From positions 1 through 64,000 of the forward strand of contig NZ_JAIXCQ010000011.1 of assembly GCF_020297055.1 (NCBI RefSeq): a stretch of 64,000 bases of DNA. Reading direction: 5' to 3'. Position numbers and translations under genes: made by a program. This stretch comes from Isoptericola luteus. GTDB taxonomy: Bacteria; Actinomycetota; Actinomycetes; Actinomycetales; Cellulomonadaceae. The notes beneath the pieces were generated by a model that saw nothing but the letters and a program-made list of their open reading frames with translations, was not told the origin of the DNA and made no database searches. Below, piece after piece: positions 8,821 to 17,252 of the stretch (its first letter is position 1; the number at the start of each line of letters is the position of its first letter).

Positions 8821-9435
8821 TCACGACCGGCCGGCAGCCGCCCGGCCCAGGCCGGCACCGGCCTGCGCGGCGACGGCCGGGCACGTCGTGAGGTGGTCGT
8901 CCACGAGGCCGCACGCCTGCATGGCGGCGTAGGCCGTCGTCGGGCCGAAGAAGCGGAACCCCTCGGCCTTGAGGGCCTTGGCCATCGCCTTCGACTCCGG
9001 AGTCCACGCCGGCACGTCCGTCCACGTCGCGACCCGTCCCGCCCGCGCCGCGGGCGCGAACGACCAGAACAGCTCGTCGAGCGTGCGGCCCGCGTCGTGC
9101 AGCGCGAGCACGGCGCGGGCGTTGCCGATGGTGGCCTCGATCTTCTGCCGGTTGCGGATGATGCGGGCGTCGCCGAGCAGCCGCTGGACGTCGTCCTCGG
9201 TGAACGCCGCCACCCGCTCGGGGTCGAACCCCTCGAAGACCTCCCGGAACGCGGGCCGCTTGCGCAGGACGGTGATCCAGGAGAGCCCGGACTGGAAGCC
9301 CTCCAGCGCGATCCGTTCCAGCAGCTCCGCCTCGCCGTGCACGGGTACGCCCCACTCGTCGTCGTGGTACGCGGAGTAGAGCGGGTCGCCGTCGCCGAAG
9401 CAGCGGGCGGCCGGGGGAGCGGAGGGATCGGTCAT
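8821..9435 (-). CDS. tag: DNA-3-methyladenine glycosylase I
   Basis: This 204-residue base-excision enzyme removes 3-methyladenine from alkylated DNA. The family start [19 protein letters not shown] is present (split here for length), followed by [14 protein letters not shown]. The zinc-ligand set of the Tag family is seen as an N-terminal Cys and His (in RCF and AYHD) and a C-terminal His and Cys (DDHLTTCP). The ATG at 9435 gives the usual length. It is a single-gene unit. Confidence 0.9.
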   Translation of the reverse strand: MTDPSAPPAARCFGDGDPLYSAYHDDEWGVPVHGEAELLERIALEGFQSGLSWITVLRKRPAFREVFEGFDPERVAAFTEDDVQRLLGDARIIRNRQKIEATIGNARAVLALHDAGRTLDELFWSFAPAARAGRVATWTDVPAWTPESKAMAKALKAEGFRFFGPTTAYAAMQACGLVDDHLTTCPAVAAQAGAGLGRAAAGRS

Positions 9436-9561
9436 GCACCCAGCCTGACGCACAGGACCGACACGCGAGCTCGCTCGTCCACAGGCGGCAGCGGCCGGCA
9501 GGACGGCGCCCGCGGGTGGCGCCACCGCGGGCCGCCCGGCCGGGGCTGGGAGGATCTGCCC

Positions 9562-9897
9562 ATGACCGTGCTGCGCTCGCTGCTCCTGTTCGGTGCCGCC
9601 GCCCTGCTCGAGATCGGCGGCGCGTGGCTCGTGTGGCAAGGGTTGCGCGAGCACCGCGGCTGGCTCTGGGTGGGCGCGGGGGTGATCGCGCTCGGCCTGT
9701 ACGGCGCCGTCGCCACCCTGCAGCCGGACGCGAGCTTCGGCCGCATCCTCGCGGCCTACGGCGGCGTGTTCGTGGCCGGCTCCCTGCTGTGGGGCATGGT
9801 CGTGGACGGCTTCCGGCCAGACCGGTGGGACGTGCTCGGCGCCCTCGTGTGCCTGGGCGGCGTCGCCATCATCATGTACGCCCCGCGCACCTCGTGA
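9562..9897 (+). CDS. YnfA-family small membrane protein
   Basis: This 111-residue protein has four hydrophobic helices and the family features EIGGAW in helix 1, [10 protein letters not shown] in the middle and AYGGVFV in helix 3. YnfA/UPF0060 proteins are SMR-like inner-membrane proteins, and the E. coli member has been linked to efflux of small cationic compounds. Start and length agree with the family. The tag gene is divergent, with a 126-bp gap between the two starts. Confidence 0.85.
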   Translation: MTVLRSLLLFGAAALLEIGGAWLVWQGLREHRGWLWVGAGVIALGLYGAVATLQPDASFGRILAAYGGVFVAGSLLWGMVVDGFRPDRWDVLGALVCLGGVAIIMYAPRTS

Positions 9898-9952
9898 CCG
9901 CCACGACGTCAGCGGGCCGGGAACGTCAGGGGGCCGGGACCGGCCGGGACCG

Positions 9953-10681
9953 TCAGCGGGCCGGGACCGTCAGCGGCTCGCCCGGTGCCAGCCGGCGGTA
10001 CCCGACCGTGCCGACGAGACCCGTCGTGATCCGGTCGAACACTCGTTTGCCGACGTCGGACAGCAGGGCGTCGTGGATCGGCACCACGAGGCCGGGCGAC
10101 ACCTGGCGGACATAGTCCACGGCGTCGGAGAGCCGGAGCCACGGCGCGCTGACCGGCAGCGCCAGCACCTGGGGTCGTACGCCGTCGGGCAGGCCGGGGA
10201 AGGCGTCGCCCGGGTGCAGCACCGAGCCCTCGACGAGGTAGCCGACGTTCTCCAGCACCGGGATGTCGGGATGGATGACGGCGTGCGCGCCGCCCACCGT
10301 CCGGACCGCGAACCCCGCGGCCTCGAGCTCGTGCCCCGCGGCGACGGCGTGCACCCGCTCGGCCGGAGCGCCCGCGGCGACCAGCGCGGCGACCACCGGG
10401 GCCGGTGCCCACACCGCGGGTCCGTCGTCACCGGCGACGACCGTCGCGAGCCGCTCGGGCGTCACGTGGTCCGGGTGCTCGTGGGTGACGAGCACCGCTG
10501 CGGCGCCGTCGAGGATCGCCGGGTCGGTGAACGGCCCCGGGTCGATCACGAGCCGTGTGCCCTCGCGTTCGAGGCGCAGGCCGGCGTGGCCCCAGCAGGT
10601 GAGCTCGAGCGAGCCCGTCTCGGGTACCGGCTTCTCGGTGGGCGGCACGGTGGTTCCTCTCGGTGCGGGGGTGGTCGTCAC
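9953..10681 (-). CDS. Metallo-beta-lactamase-fold hydrolase (UlaG-like)
   Basis: This 242-residue protein has the metal-binding signature THEHPDHV (H67, H69, D71, H72) and later His/Asp positions (GGAHAVIHPD, LHPGDAFPG). The compact fold resembles the UlaG-like L-ascorbate-6-P lactonase branch rather than true beta-lactamases. The substrate is unknown. Short GC-rich direct repeats (cgggaccgtcagcgggc-like) run through and just past the stop codon at about 9907-9970 and probably arose by slippage. Confidence 0.75.
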   Translation of the reverse strand: MTTTPAPRGTTVPPTEKPVPETGSLELTCWGHAGLRLEREGTRLVIDPGPFTDPAILDGAAAVLVTHEHPDHVTPERLATVVAGDDGPAVWAPAPVVAALVAAGAPAERVHAVAAGHELEAAGFAVRTVGGAHAVIHPDIPVLENVGYLVEGSVLHPGDAFPGLPDGVRPQVLALPVSAPWLRLSDAVDYVRQVSPGLVVPIHDALLSDVGKRVFDRITTGLVGTVGYRRLAPGEPLTVPAR

Positions 10682-10781
10682 GACTCGATCATGCCGTGAC
10701 CGATCTTCGTCCGGCCGCCCGACGGGAAGGCCGCCATCCGCGCCGTGGCGCCGGTCGGTGGTGCTCGGCGGAGGCGTGGAA

Positions 10782-10793
10782 CGAATCGGTTCG
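10782..10793. promoter_or_regulatory. LacI-type operator half-match (cgaatcggttcg)
   Basis: This 12-bp sequence differs at one position from the perfect CGAACCGGTTCG dyad found at 10869, 11983 and 19394. It lies 87 bp upstream of the 10869 site, a spacing that could allow looping by a tetrameric LacI repressor. Confidence 0.45.
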
Positions 10794-10868
10794 ATGAAGA
10801 CACGAGCCGATGGCCGGAACGCCGGGAGAAACGGGGCCTTGTGCGACCCGTTCTACGTCCGCTAGTGT

Positions 10869-10880
10869 CGAACCGGTTCG
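10869..10880. promoter_or_regulatory. LacI-type operator upstream of the lacI-like gene
   Basis: This is a perfect 12-bp palindrome, CGAACCGGTTCG, 35 bp upstream of the regulator's start. LacI/GalR regulators bind dyads with a central CG, so this is the likely autoregulatory operator. Confidence 0.7.
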
Positions 10881-10915
10881 CAACGATGTGCACCGACGAT
10901 CGAGCAGGAGGCGTA

Positions 10916-11938
10916 GTGGCCACCATCGGGGACGTCGCCCGGGTCGCGGGCGTGTCGCGCAGCACCGCGTCATACGCGCTGTCGGGCAAGCGCGCCATCT
11001 CCGCCGCCGTGCGGCGCCGGGTCGAGGACGCCGTCCGCGAGCTCGGCTACACCCCGAACGCCGGAGCCCGGGCGCTCGCCACCTCTCAGACGATGGTCAT
11101 CGGCCTGCTCGCACAGTTCCTCGAGGACGAGTTCGCGCCCGCGATGCTGCAGTACATGCTCGGCGTCTCCGACACCGCGCGGGAGCTGGGCTACGACATC
11201 CTGCTGTCGACGGAGGCCGACGGTCGCAACGCGCTGCGGCGCATGACCGACTCGCGGATGGTCGACGGCATCGTGCTGCTCAACGTCGCGGAGCACGACG
11301 ACCGCCTCCCGATCCTCCGTGCCGCGCCGCAGCCCGGCGCCCTCGTGGGCCTGCCCGCCGACTGCACCGGCGTCGACGTCTTCGACCTCGACTTCGAGGA
11401 CGCGGGCCGGCTGATGGTGGACCACCTGCACCGGCTCGGTCACCGCGAGCTCGTGCTGGTCTCGCAGCCCGAGCACGTCGTCGAGCGCGGGGGCGCCTAC
11501 GTGTGGCGGCTGCAGAACGCCGCGATCGAGGCCGCCCGCGTGCGCGGCATCTCCCTGCACGCCACCTTCGCCTCGTCGAGTCAGCCCGACGTCGCGCGCG
11601 AGCTCGGTGCGCTGCTCGACGCCCACCCGCAGGCCACCGGACTGCTCGTCAACAACGAGGCCGCGGCCGCCGCCCTGCCCACCGTCCTGCACGCGCGCGG
11701 GCTGACGGCGCCCGCGGACCTGTCCGTCGTGGGGCGCTACTCGGACGAGTTCGCCCGCACGTTCTCCCTGCCCTACTCCTCGATCGAGAGCGCCCCGGAC
11801 CGCCTCGGCCGGATGGCCGTGCGCGAGCTCGTGCGCCGTATCGAGGGGCAGGCGGGGCCCGACGAGCCGCACGTCGTCCGGTTCGTCTCGCCCGAGCTCG
11901 TCGACCGGGGCAGCACGGCGGCCCCGCGAGAGGGCTGA
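10916..11938 (+). CDS. LacI-family transcriptional regulator of the carbohydrate island
   Basis: This 340-residue repressor has the N-terminal HTH VATIGDVARVAGVSRSTASYAL at residues 1-22 (split here for length), the hinge region near residue 50 and a periplasmic-binding-protein-like effector domain after it. The GTG at 10916 follows a clear AGGAGG (10906-10911). It heads the ABC/GH127/GH31 block, and perfect 12-bp dyads precede it, the binding-protein gene and the secreted glycosidase gene. It therefore very probably controls all of them, with a sugar released from the target polysaccharide as inducer; the enzymes suggest an arabinose- or xylose-containing oligosaccharide. Confidence 0.87.
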   Translation: MATIGDVARVAGVSRSTASYALSGKRAISAAVRRRVEDAVRELGYTPNAGARALATSQTMVIGLLAQFLEDEFAPAMLQYMLGVSDTARELGYDILLSTEADGRNALRRMTDSRMVDGIVLLNVAEHDDRLPILRAAPQPGALVGLPADCTGVDVFDLDFEDAGRLMVDHLHRLGHRELVLVSQPEHVVERGGAYVWRLQNAAIEAARVRGISLHATFASSSQPDVARELGALLDAHPQATGLLVNNEAAAAALPTVLHARGLTAPADLSVVGRYSDEFARTFSLPYSSIESAPDRLGRMAVRELVRRIEGQAGPDEPHVVRFVSPELVDRGSTAAPREG

Positions 11939-11982
11939 GGGCAACCCGCACACACCTTGCGGCGTTGCCGTCGGCCCATCGT

Positions 11983-11994
11983 CGAACCGGTTCG
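11983..11994. promoter_or_regulatory. LacI-type operator upstream of the ABC transporter operon
   Basis: This perfect CGAACCGGTTCG copy lies 110 bp upstream of the substrate-binding protein gene and 45 bp past the regulator stop. It marks the promoter of the transporter/enzyme operon (12104-19330). Confidence 0.7.
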
Positions 11995-12103
11995 CCAATC
12001 GCGATCGCCGGCACCACCGACCCGCAGCACCCACCGATCCGCAGCACCACCGCAGCAGACCCAGCCGTCGACGACGTCGGCCAACGTTCAAGGAGGAACC
12101 GCC

Positions 12104-13387
12104 ATGCAGCACACCGTGCGACACCCCCGGCGCAAGCCCACCACCCTCGCGGCCGCGGCCGCCCTCGCCCTGGTGGGCGTCGGCGTGCTGGGCGCCTGCT
12201 CGTCCGGCGGCGGCGCCGGCGGTCCGGGCGCGTCCGGGGGCAGCGACGACACCTACACCTGGTGGGACCCGTACCCGCAGCACGACGCGTCGTCCGACTG
12301 GGCCGGCCGCGTGCAGGCTTGCGGCGAGGAGGCGGGCGTCACCATCGAGCGCACCGCCTACGACACCACCGCTCTGACCAACCAGGCGCTGCTCGCCGCG
12401 CAGGAGGGCGCGTCCCCGGACGTCATCCTGCTGGACAACCCCGCCGTCTCCACGCTCGCCGACACCGGCATGCTCACGACGGTCGAGGAGTTCGGTCTCG
12501 ACACCTCCGCGATCGACCAGAACCTGCTCGACGCGGGCGTCGTGGACGGCGCGGCGTACGGCATCCCGATCGGCGCGAACACGCTCTCGCTCTACTACAA
12601 CGCCGAGGTGCTCGCCGACGCGGGCGTCGACCCGGAGTCGATCGGCGACTGGGACTCCCTGACCGCCGCGCTGAAGAAGGTCACCGAAGCGGGCCACAAG
12701 GGCATCACCTTCGCCGGCATCGGCACCGAGGAGGGCTCGTTCCAGTTCCTGCCCTGGTTCTGGGGAGCGGGCGCGGACCTCACCGACCTCGACTCGCCCG
12801 AGGCGGTCGAGGCCCTGGAGCTGTGGACGGGCTGGCTCGACAAGGGGTACGCCCCCAACTCGGTCATCAACAACTCGCAGAACACCACGTGGGAGGAGTT
12901 CCTCACCGGGGACTTCGGGTTCGTCGAGAACGGCACGTGGCAGGTCAACAGCGCGGCCGACGCGGGCTTCGAGACCGGCATCGTCCAGCTCCCGGGCAAG
13001 GACGGCGGCGTGGCACCCGCCCCGACAGGTGGCGAGTTCATCGTCGCTCCCGTCCAGGAGGACACGGACCGTTACGAGACCACGCGCGCGATCGTCGAGT
13101 GCATGACGACGCCCGAGGGCTTCGTCGAGACGGCGAACACGTTCGCGTACTACATCCCGCCGACCCAGGACGGCCAGACGGCGCTCCTCGAGGAGTCGCC
13201 CGAGCTCGAGCCGTGGGTCGAGGCCGTGAACAGCGCCAAGGGCCGCACCAGCGACGGGCTCGGCACGGACTACCCGGTCATCTCGGAGGCCCTGTGGACG
13301 GCGGTGCAGAACGCGCTGTCCGGGGCGGCGTCCCCGGCCGACGCGCTCGCGACGGCGCAGGCCGACGCGGAGTCCGGCACCCACTGA
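12104..13387 (+). CDS. Sugar ABC transporter substrate-binding lipoprotein
   Basis: This 427-residue extracellular solute-binding protein (family 1, carbohydrate type) has a signal peptide with the lipobox VLGAC, placing the lipidated cysteine at C32. A Gly/Ser linker follows, then the binding fold beginning DTYTWWDPYPQ. AAGGAGG lies 8 bp before the ATG. Its permeases follow directly. No ATPase gene is in the cluster, so the importer probably uses a shared MsmK-type ATPase, as is common for actinobacterial CUT1 systems. Confidence 0.88.
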   Translation: MQHTVRHPRRKPTTLAAAAALALVGVGVLGACSSGGGAGGPGASGGSDDTYTWWDPYPQHDASSDWAGRVQACGEEAGVTIERTAYDTTALTNQALLAAQEGASPDVILLDNPAVSTLADTGMLTTVEEFGLDTSAIDQNLLDAGVVDGAAYGIPIGANTLSLYYNAEVLADAGVDPESIGDWDSLTAALKKVTEAGHKGITFAGIGTEEGSFQFLPWFWGAGADLTDLDSPEAVEALELWTGWLDKGYAPNSVINNSQNTTWEEFLTGDFGFVENGTWQVNSAADAGFETGIVQLPGKDGGVAPAPTGGEFIVAPVQEDTDRYETTRAIVECMTTPEGFVETANTFAYYIPPTQDGQTALLEESPELEPWVEAVNSAKGRTSDGLGTDYPVISEALWTAVQNALSGAASPADALATAQADAESGTH

Positions 13388-13401
13388 TCGAAGGACGTGA
13401 C

Positions 13402-14406
13402 ATGACCAGCACCCCGGCCACCGTCGGGACGCGCGGCACGCACCCCGGTCCCCGGGGCGCGGCGGGCACCGTGCCCGCCGCGCCCGCCGCGCCCGCGGCG
13501 CCCGCGAGGCGGCGCCACCGCGGACCGAGCGCGAGCCAGTGGGCGGCCGTCGGGTTCGCCGCTCCGCTCCTGGTGTACCTCGTCGTCTTCTACGCGTACC
13601 CGCTGTGGCGCAACATCGACCTGTCGGTGCACGACTACACGATCCGCGCGTTCGTCCAGGGCAACGCCGAGTTCGTCGGGTTCGAGAACTACGCGGAGGT
13701 GTTCAGCTCCTCGACGTTCCCGACGGCGCTGGTGAACACGGTGCTGTTCACGTTCGTCTCGATCGTCTTCCAGTTCGCCGCCGGGCTCGCGCTCGCCGTG
13801 TTCTTCCGGTCGGGCTTCCGGCTGTCGAGCACGCTGCGTGCGATGTTCCTGGTGCCGTGGCTGCTGCCGCTCATCGTCTCGGCGTCCACCTGGTCGTGGA
13901 TGCTCAACAGCGACAACGGCATCGTGAACTCCGTGCTCGGCGCGTTCGGTCTCGAGCAGATCAACTGGCTGACCTCGCCGGACACGGCGCTGCTTTCGGT
14001 GACGATCGCCAACATCTGGCTCGGCATCCCGTTCAACCTGGTCATCCTCTACTCCGGGCTGCAGAACATCCCCGGCGAGGTGTACGAGGCCTCGTCGCTG
14101 GACGGCGCCGGCCCGTGGCGGCAGTTCTGGAGCATCACGTTCCCGCTGCTGCGGCCGGTCTCGCTCATCACGCTCCTGCTGGGCCTCATCTACACGCTCA
14201 AGGTCGTGGACGTCATCTGGATCATGACGACGGGTGGCCCGGGCGACGCCTCGACGACGTTCGCCATCTGGTCGTACCGCGAGGCGTTCGGCACCGGCCA
14301 GCCCGACTTCTCCCCGGCCGCGGCCGTGGGCAACATCCTCATCCTCATCGCCCTGGTCTTCGGGTTCCTGCACCTGCAGCTCCAGCGCCGACAGGAGGCG
14401 TCATGA
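13402..14406 (+). CDS. Sugar ABC transporter permease (MalF/UgpA-like)
   Basis: This 334-residue permease has about six membrane helices and the cytoplasmic EAA loop (EASSLDGAGPWRQFWSITFPLL) that contacts the ATPase. The N-terminal 35 residues are an Ala/Pro-rich tail ([12 protein letters not shown]). It begins 14 bp after the binding protein and ends overlapping the second permease (ATGA). Confidence 0.88.
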   Translation: MTSTPATVGTRGTHPGPRGAAGTVPAAPAAPAAPARRRHRGPSASQWAAVGFAAPLLVYLVVFYAYPLWRNIDLSVHDYTIRAFVQGNAEFVGFENYAEVFSSSTFPTALVNTVLFTFVSIVFQFAAGLALAVFFRSGFRLSSTLRAMFLVPWLLPLIVSASTWSWMLNSDNGIVNSVLGAFGLEQINWLTSPDTALLSVTIANIWLGIPFNLVILYSGLQNIPGEVYEASSLDGAGPWRQFWSITFPLLRPVSLITLLLGLIYTLKVVDVIWIMTTGGPGDASTTFAIWSYREAFGTGQPDFSPAAAVGNILILIALVFGFLHLQLQRRQEAS

Positions 14407-15221
14407 CCGCCCGCCGCCCGCTCTGGAAGACCGTGCTCGGCGTCGTCCTCACCGCGCTCATGCTGTTCCCCGTCTACTGGCTGGTGAACGTCTCCCTCAC
14501 GCAGACGAGCGACCTGCGCTCGGACCCGCCGCACTGGTTCCCGTGGGAGCCCACGTTCGAGGGGTACCAGGCGGTGTTCGGCCAGCAGCTCCCGGCGCTC
14601 GGCACCAGCCTGCTCGTCGGGTTCGGCTGCGTGGTCCTCACGCTGGTCATCGCGGCCCCTGCGGGGTATGCCCTGGCGCTGCTGAACCTGCGCGGCGGAC
14701 GCACGTTGAACTTCCTGCTGCTCGTGGCTCAGATGGTCCCGGCGGTCGTCATGGCGATGGGCTTCTACGCCGTCTACAACAGCCTCGGGCTGCTCAACAC
14801 GGTGGGCGGGCTCATCGTGGCCGACTCCACGATCGCGGTGCCGTTCGGCGTGCTGCTCTTCACCGCGTTCATGTCCGGCATCCCGCGCGAGCTGCTCCAG
14901 GCTGCCCGCGTCGACGGCGCCGGAGCGTGGCGGACGTTCTGGTCGGTGGTGCTGCCCGTGAGCCGGAACTCGGCGCTCACCGTCTCGCTGTTCGCGTTCC
15001 TGTGGGCGTGGTCGGACTTCATCTTCGCCTCCACGCTCAACCGCAACGGCGACCTCGTCCCGATCACGCTCGGCATCTACAACTACATCGGCAACAACAC
15101 CACGCAGTGGAACGCGATCATGGCCACGGCCGTCGTCGCGTCCGTGCCCGCGGCGGTCCTGCTCGTCGTCGCGCAGCGCCACGTGGCCGCGGGCGTCACT
15201 GCGGGTGCCGTCAAGGACTGA
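14403..15221 (+). CDS. Sugar ABC transporter permease (MalG/UgpE-like)
   Basis: This 272-residue second permease of the importer has the EAA loop QAARVDGAGAWRTFWSVVLP and about six helices. It overlaps the first permease by 4 nt and ends 12 bp before the GH127 gene, so uptake and intracellular hydrolysis are in one transcript. Confidence 0.88.
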   Translation: MTARRPLWKTVLGVVLTALMLFPVYWLVNVSLTQTSDLRSDPPHWFPWEPTFEGYQAVFGQQLPALGTSLLVGFGCVVLTLVIAAPAGYALALLNLRGGRTLNFLLLVAQMVPAVVMAMGFYAVYNSLGLLNTVGGLIVADSTIAVPFGVLLFTAFMSGIPRELLQAARVDGAGAWRTFWSVVLPVSRNSALTVSLFAFLWAWSDFIFASTLNRNGDLVPITLGIYNYIGNNTTQWNAIMATAVVASVPAAVLLVVAQRHVAAGVTAGAVKD

Positions 15222-15233
15222 CGAAGGACGCTC

Positions 15234-17252
15234 GTGAACCAGACCCCCTCCCCCTCCCCGACGGCGCGCCCCGTCGTCCCCCCCGGGCCCCGTCGTGGGC
15301 TCGGCGTCGGCGAGCTCGTGCTCGACGGCGGCTTCTGGGGCGCGCTGCAGGAGACCAACGCCCGCGCCACGTTCCGGCACTGCCTGGACTGGATGGAGCG
15401 ACTCGGTTGGCTCGCCAACTTCGACAGGACCGCCGCCGGCACCACCGGCCCCGACCGTCCGGGCTGGCAGTTCTCCGACTCCGAGGTCTACAAGCTGCTC
15501 GAGGCGCTCGCCTGGGAGCTCGGCCGCACGGGAGACCCGGACGTCGAGAAGATGTTCTCCGCGGTCGTCGACCGCGTCGCCGCGGCGCAGGACGACGACG
15601 GCTACCTCAACACCTGCTTCGGCGGACCCGGGCAGCCCGGCCGGTACACGGACCTGCCCGCCGGGCACGAGCTGTACTGCACCGGGCACCTCCTGCAGGC
15701 GGCGGTGGCGCGGGCGCGCACGTCCGGCCCCGACGACCGGCTGGTCGACGTCGCGCGGCGCGCGGCCGACCAGGTCTGCGCCGAGTTCGGTGCTGCGCGC
15801 GACGAAGGCCTGCGCCCGGGGGCCGGGATCTGCGGGCACCCGGAGATCGAGGTGGCGCTGGCAGAGCTCGGCCGCGCCCTCGGCGAGCCGCGGTACACCG
15901 AGCAGGCGCGGCTGTTCGTCGAGCGCCGGGGGCACGGCACGCTGGCGCCGATCGCGCTGCTCAGCCCCGCCTACTTCCAGGACGACGTGCCGGTGCGTGA
16001 CGCGGACGTGTGGCGCGGCCACGCCGTGCGGGCGCTCTACCTGGCCGCCGGGGCCGTGGACGTCGCGGTGGACACCGGCGACGACGTGCTGCTCGACGCC
16101 GTCGAGCGGCAGTGGACGCGGTCGGTGGAGCGGCGCACCTACGTCACGGGCGGCATGGGTTCGCGGCACCAGGACGAGGGCTTCGGCGACGACTGGGAGC
16201 TGCCGCCGGACCGCGCGTACTGCGAGACGTGCGCGGGCGTGGCCTCCGTCATGGTGTCGTGGCGGCTGCTGCTCGCCACGGGCGACGTCCGGTACGCCGA
16301 CCTCATCGAGCGCACCCTGTACAACGTGGTCGCGACCTCGCCGCGGGCCGACGGACGGGCGTTCTTCTACGCCAACCCCCTGCAGCAGCGTGAGCCCGGC
16401 GCGGACGTGCGGCCCGACGAGGTGAACCCGCGCGCCGAGGGTGGGGCGCGGGCGCCGTGGTTCGACGTGTCCTGCTGCCCCACCAACGTGGCGCGGACGC
16501 TCGCCTCGTGGCACACCTACGCGGCCTTCGTCGACGACACCGACGGTGCTGCGACCGTCACGCTCGCCCAGTACGCGAGCGGGGACGTGCGCGTCGCGGT
16601 GGGTGCCGGCGAGCTGGCCCTGCGGGTCGACACGACCTATCCCACGGCCGGCACCGTGCGGGTCACGGTGCTCGAGGTCCCTGACCGCCCCGTGACGCTG
16701 CGCGTGCGCGTCCCGGGCTGGGCGGGCGGCGCGACGCTCGCCACGCCGTCGGGCGGCCCGACGGCCCGTCCGGTGCCCCCGGGCTGGGCCGAGGTGCCGG
16801 GGGCGCTCGCGGCGGGCGACGCCGTCGTGCTCGACCTGCCCGTCGAGCCGCGCCTGTCCTGGCCCGACCCGCGCGTCGACGCCGCGCGCGGCACGGTCGC
16901 CGTGGAGCGCGGGCCGCTCGTGCTCTGCCTGGAGTCGGTGGACCTGCCGGCCGGCGTCGCGCTGGACGAGGTCCGCGTCGACCCCGCCGCGGGGGTGCGG
17001 CCGCACGGTGACGGTGCGCTCGTCCGCGCACGCCGCATCCCGTTGCCCGACGACGGCACGGGAGCGCCGCCCTTCGCGTCCGGTCCGCCGTCCGCCCCGT
17101 GGAGGGACGACGACGGTGCCCCGGCCGAGCTGGAGCTCCCGCTCGTGCCGTACCACCGGTGGGCCGAGCGCGGCCCGTCGGCCATGCGCGTGCTCGTGCC
17201 GATCGCGTCGCCGGCCCCGCCCGTCCAGAACCTGTCGAAGGAGACACCGTGA
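15234..17252 (+). CDS. GH127 beta-L-arabinofuranosidase-like enzyme
   Basis: This 672-residue cytoplasmic enzyme has no signal peptide. The GH127 metal site is complete: E331 and C333 (YCETCAG) and the adjacent C414/C415 (SCCPTN), matching the Glu-Cys-Cys-Cys zinc set of HypBA1, where a cysteine also acts as nucleophile. GH127 enzymes release terminal beta-L-arabinofuranose from plant oligosaccharides. It follows the permeases and overlaps the GH31 gene (GTGA), indicating a role on imported oligosaccharides. The precise sugar is inferred from the family. Confidence 0.85.
   Translation: MNQTPSPSPTARPVVPPGPRRGLGVGELVLDGGFWGALQETNARATFRHCLDWMERLGWLANFDRTAAGTTGPDRPGWQFSDSEVYKLLEALAWELGRTGDPDVEKMFSAVVDRVAAAQDDDGYLNTCFGGPGQPGRYTDLPAGHELYCTGHLLQAAVARARTSGPDDRLVDVARRAADQVCAEFGAARDEGLRPGAGICGHPEIEVALAELGRALGEPRYTEQARLFVERRGHGTLAPIALLSPAYFQDDVPVRDADVWRGHAVRALYLAAGAVDVAVDTGDDVLLDAVERQWTRSVERRTYVTGGMGSRHQDEGFGDDWELPPDRAYCETCAGVASVMVSWRLLLATGDVRYADLIERTLYNVVATSPRADGRAFFYANPLQQREPGADVRPDEVNPRAEGGARAPWFDVSCCPTNVARTLASWHTYAAFVDDTDGAATVTLAQYASGDVRVAVGAGELALRVDTTYPTAGTVRVTVLEVPDRPVTLRVRVPGWAGGATLATPSGGPTARPVPPGWAEVPGALAAGDAVVLDLPVEPRLSWPDPRVDAARGTVAVERGPLVLCLESVDLPAGVALDEVRVDPAAGVRPHGDGALVRARRIPLPDDGTGAPPFASGPPSAPWRDDDGAPAELELPLVPYHRWAERGPSAMRVLVPIASPAPPVQNLSKETP

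Noticed and set aside
9907-9970. Regulatory repeat of cgggaccgtcagcgggc-like units
   Set aside because: It lies at the 3' end of a coding region and looks like slippage in GC-rich sequence; no site function can be argued.
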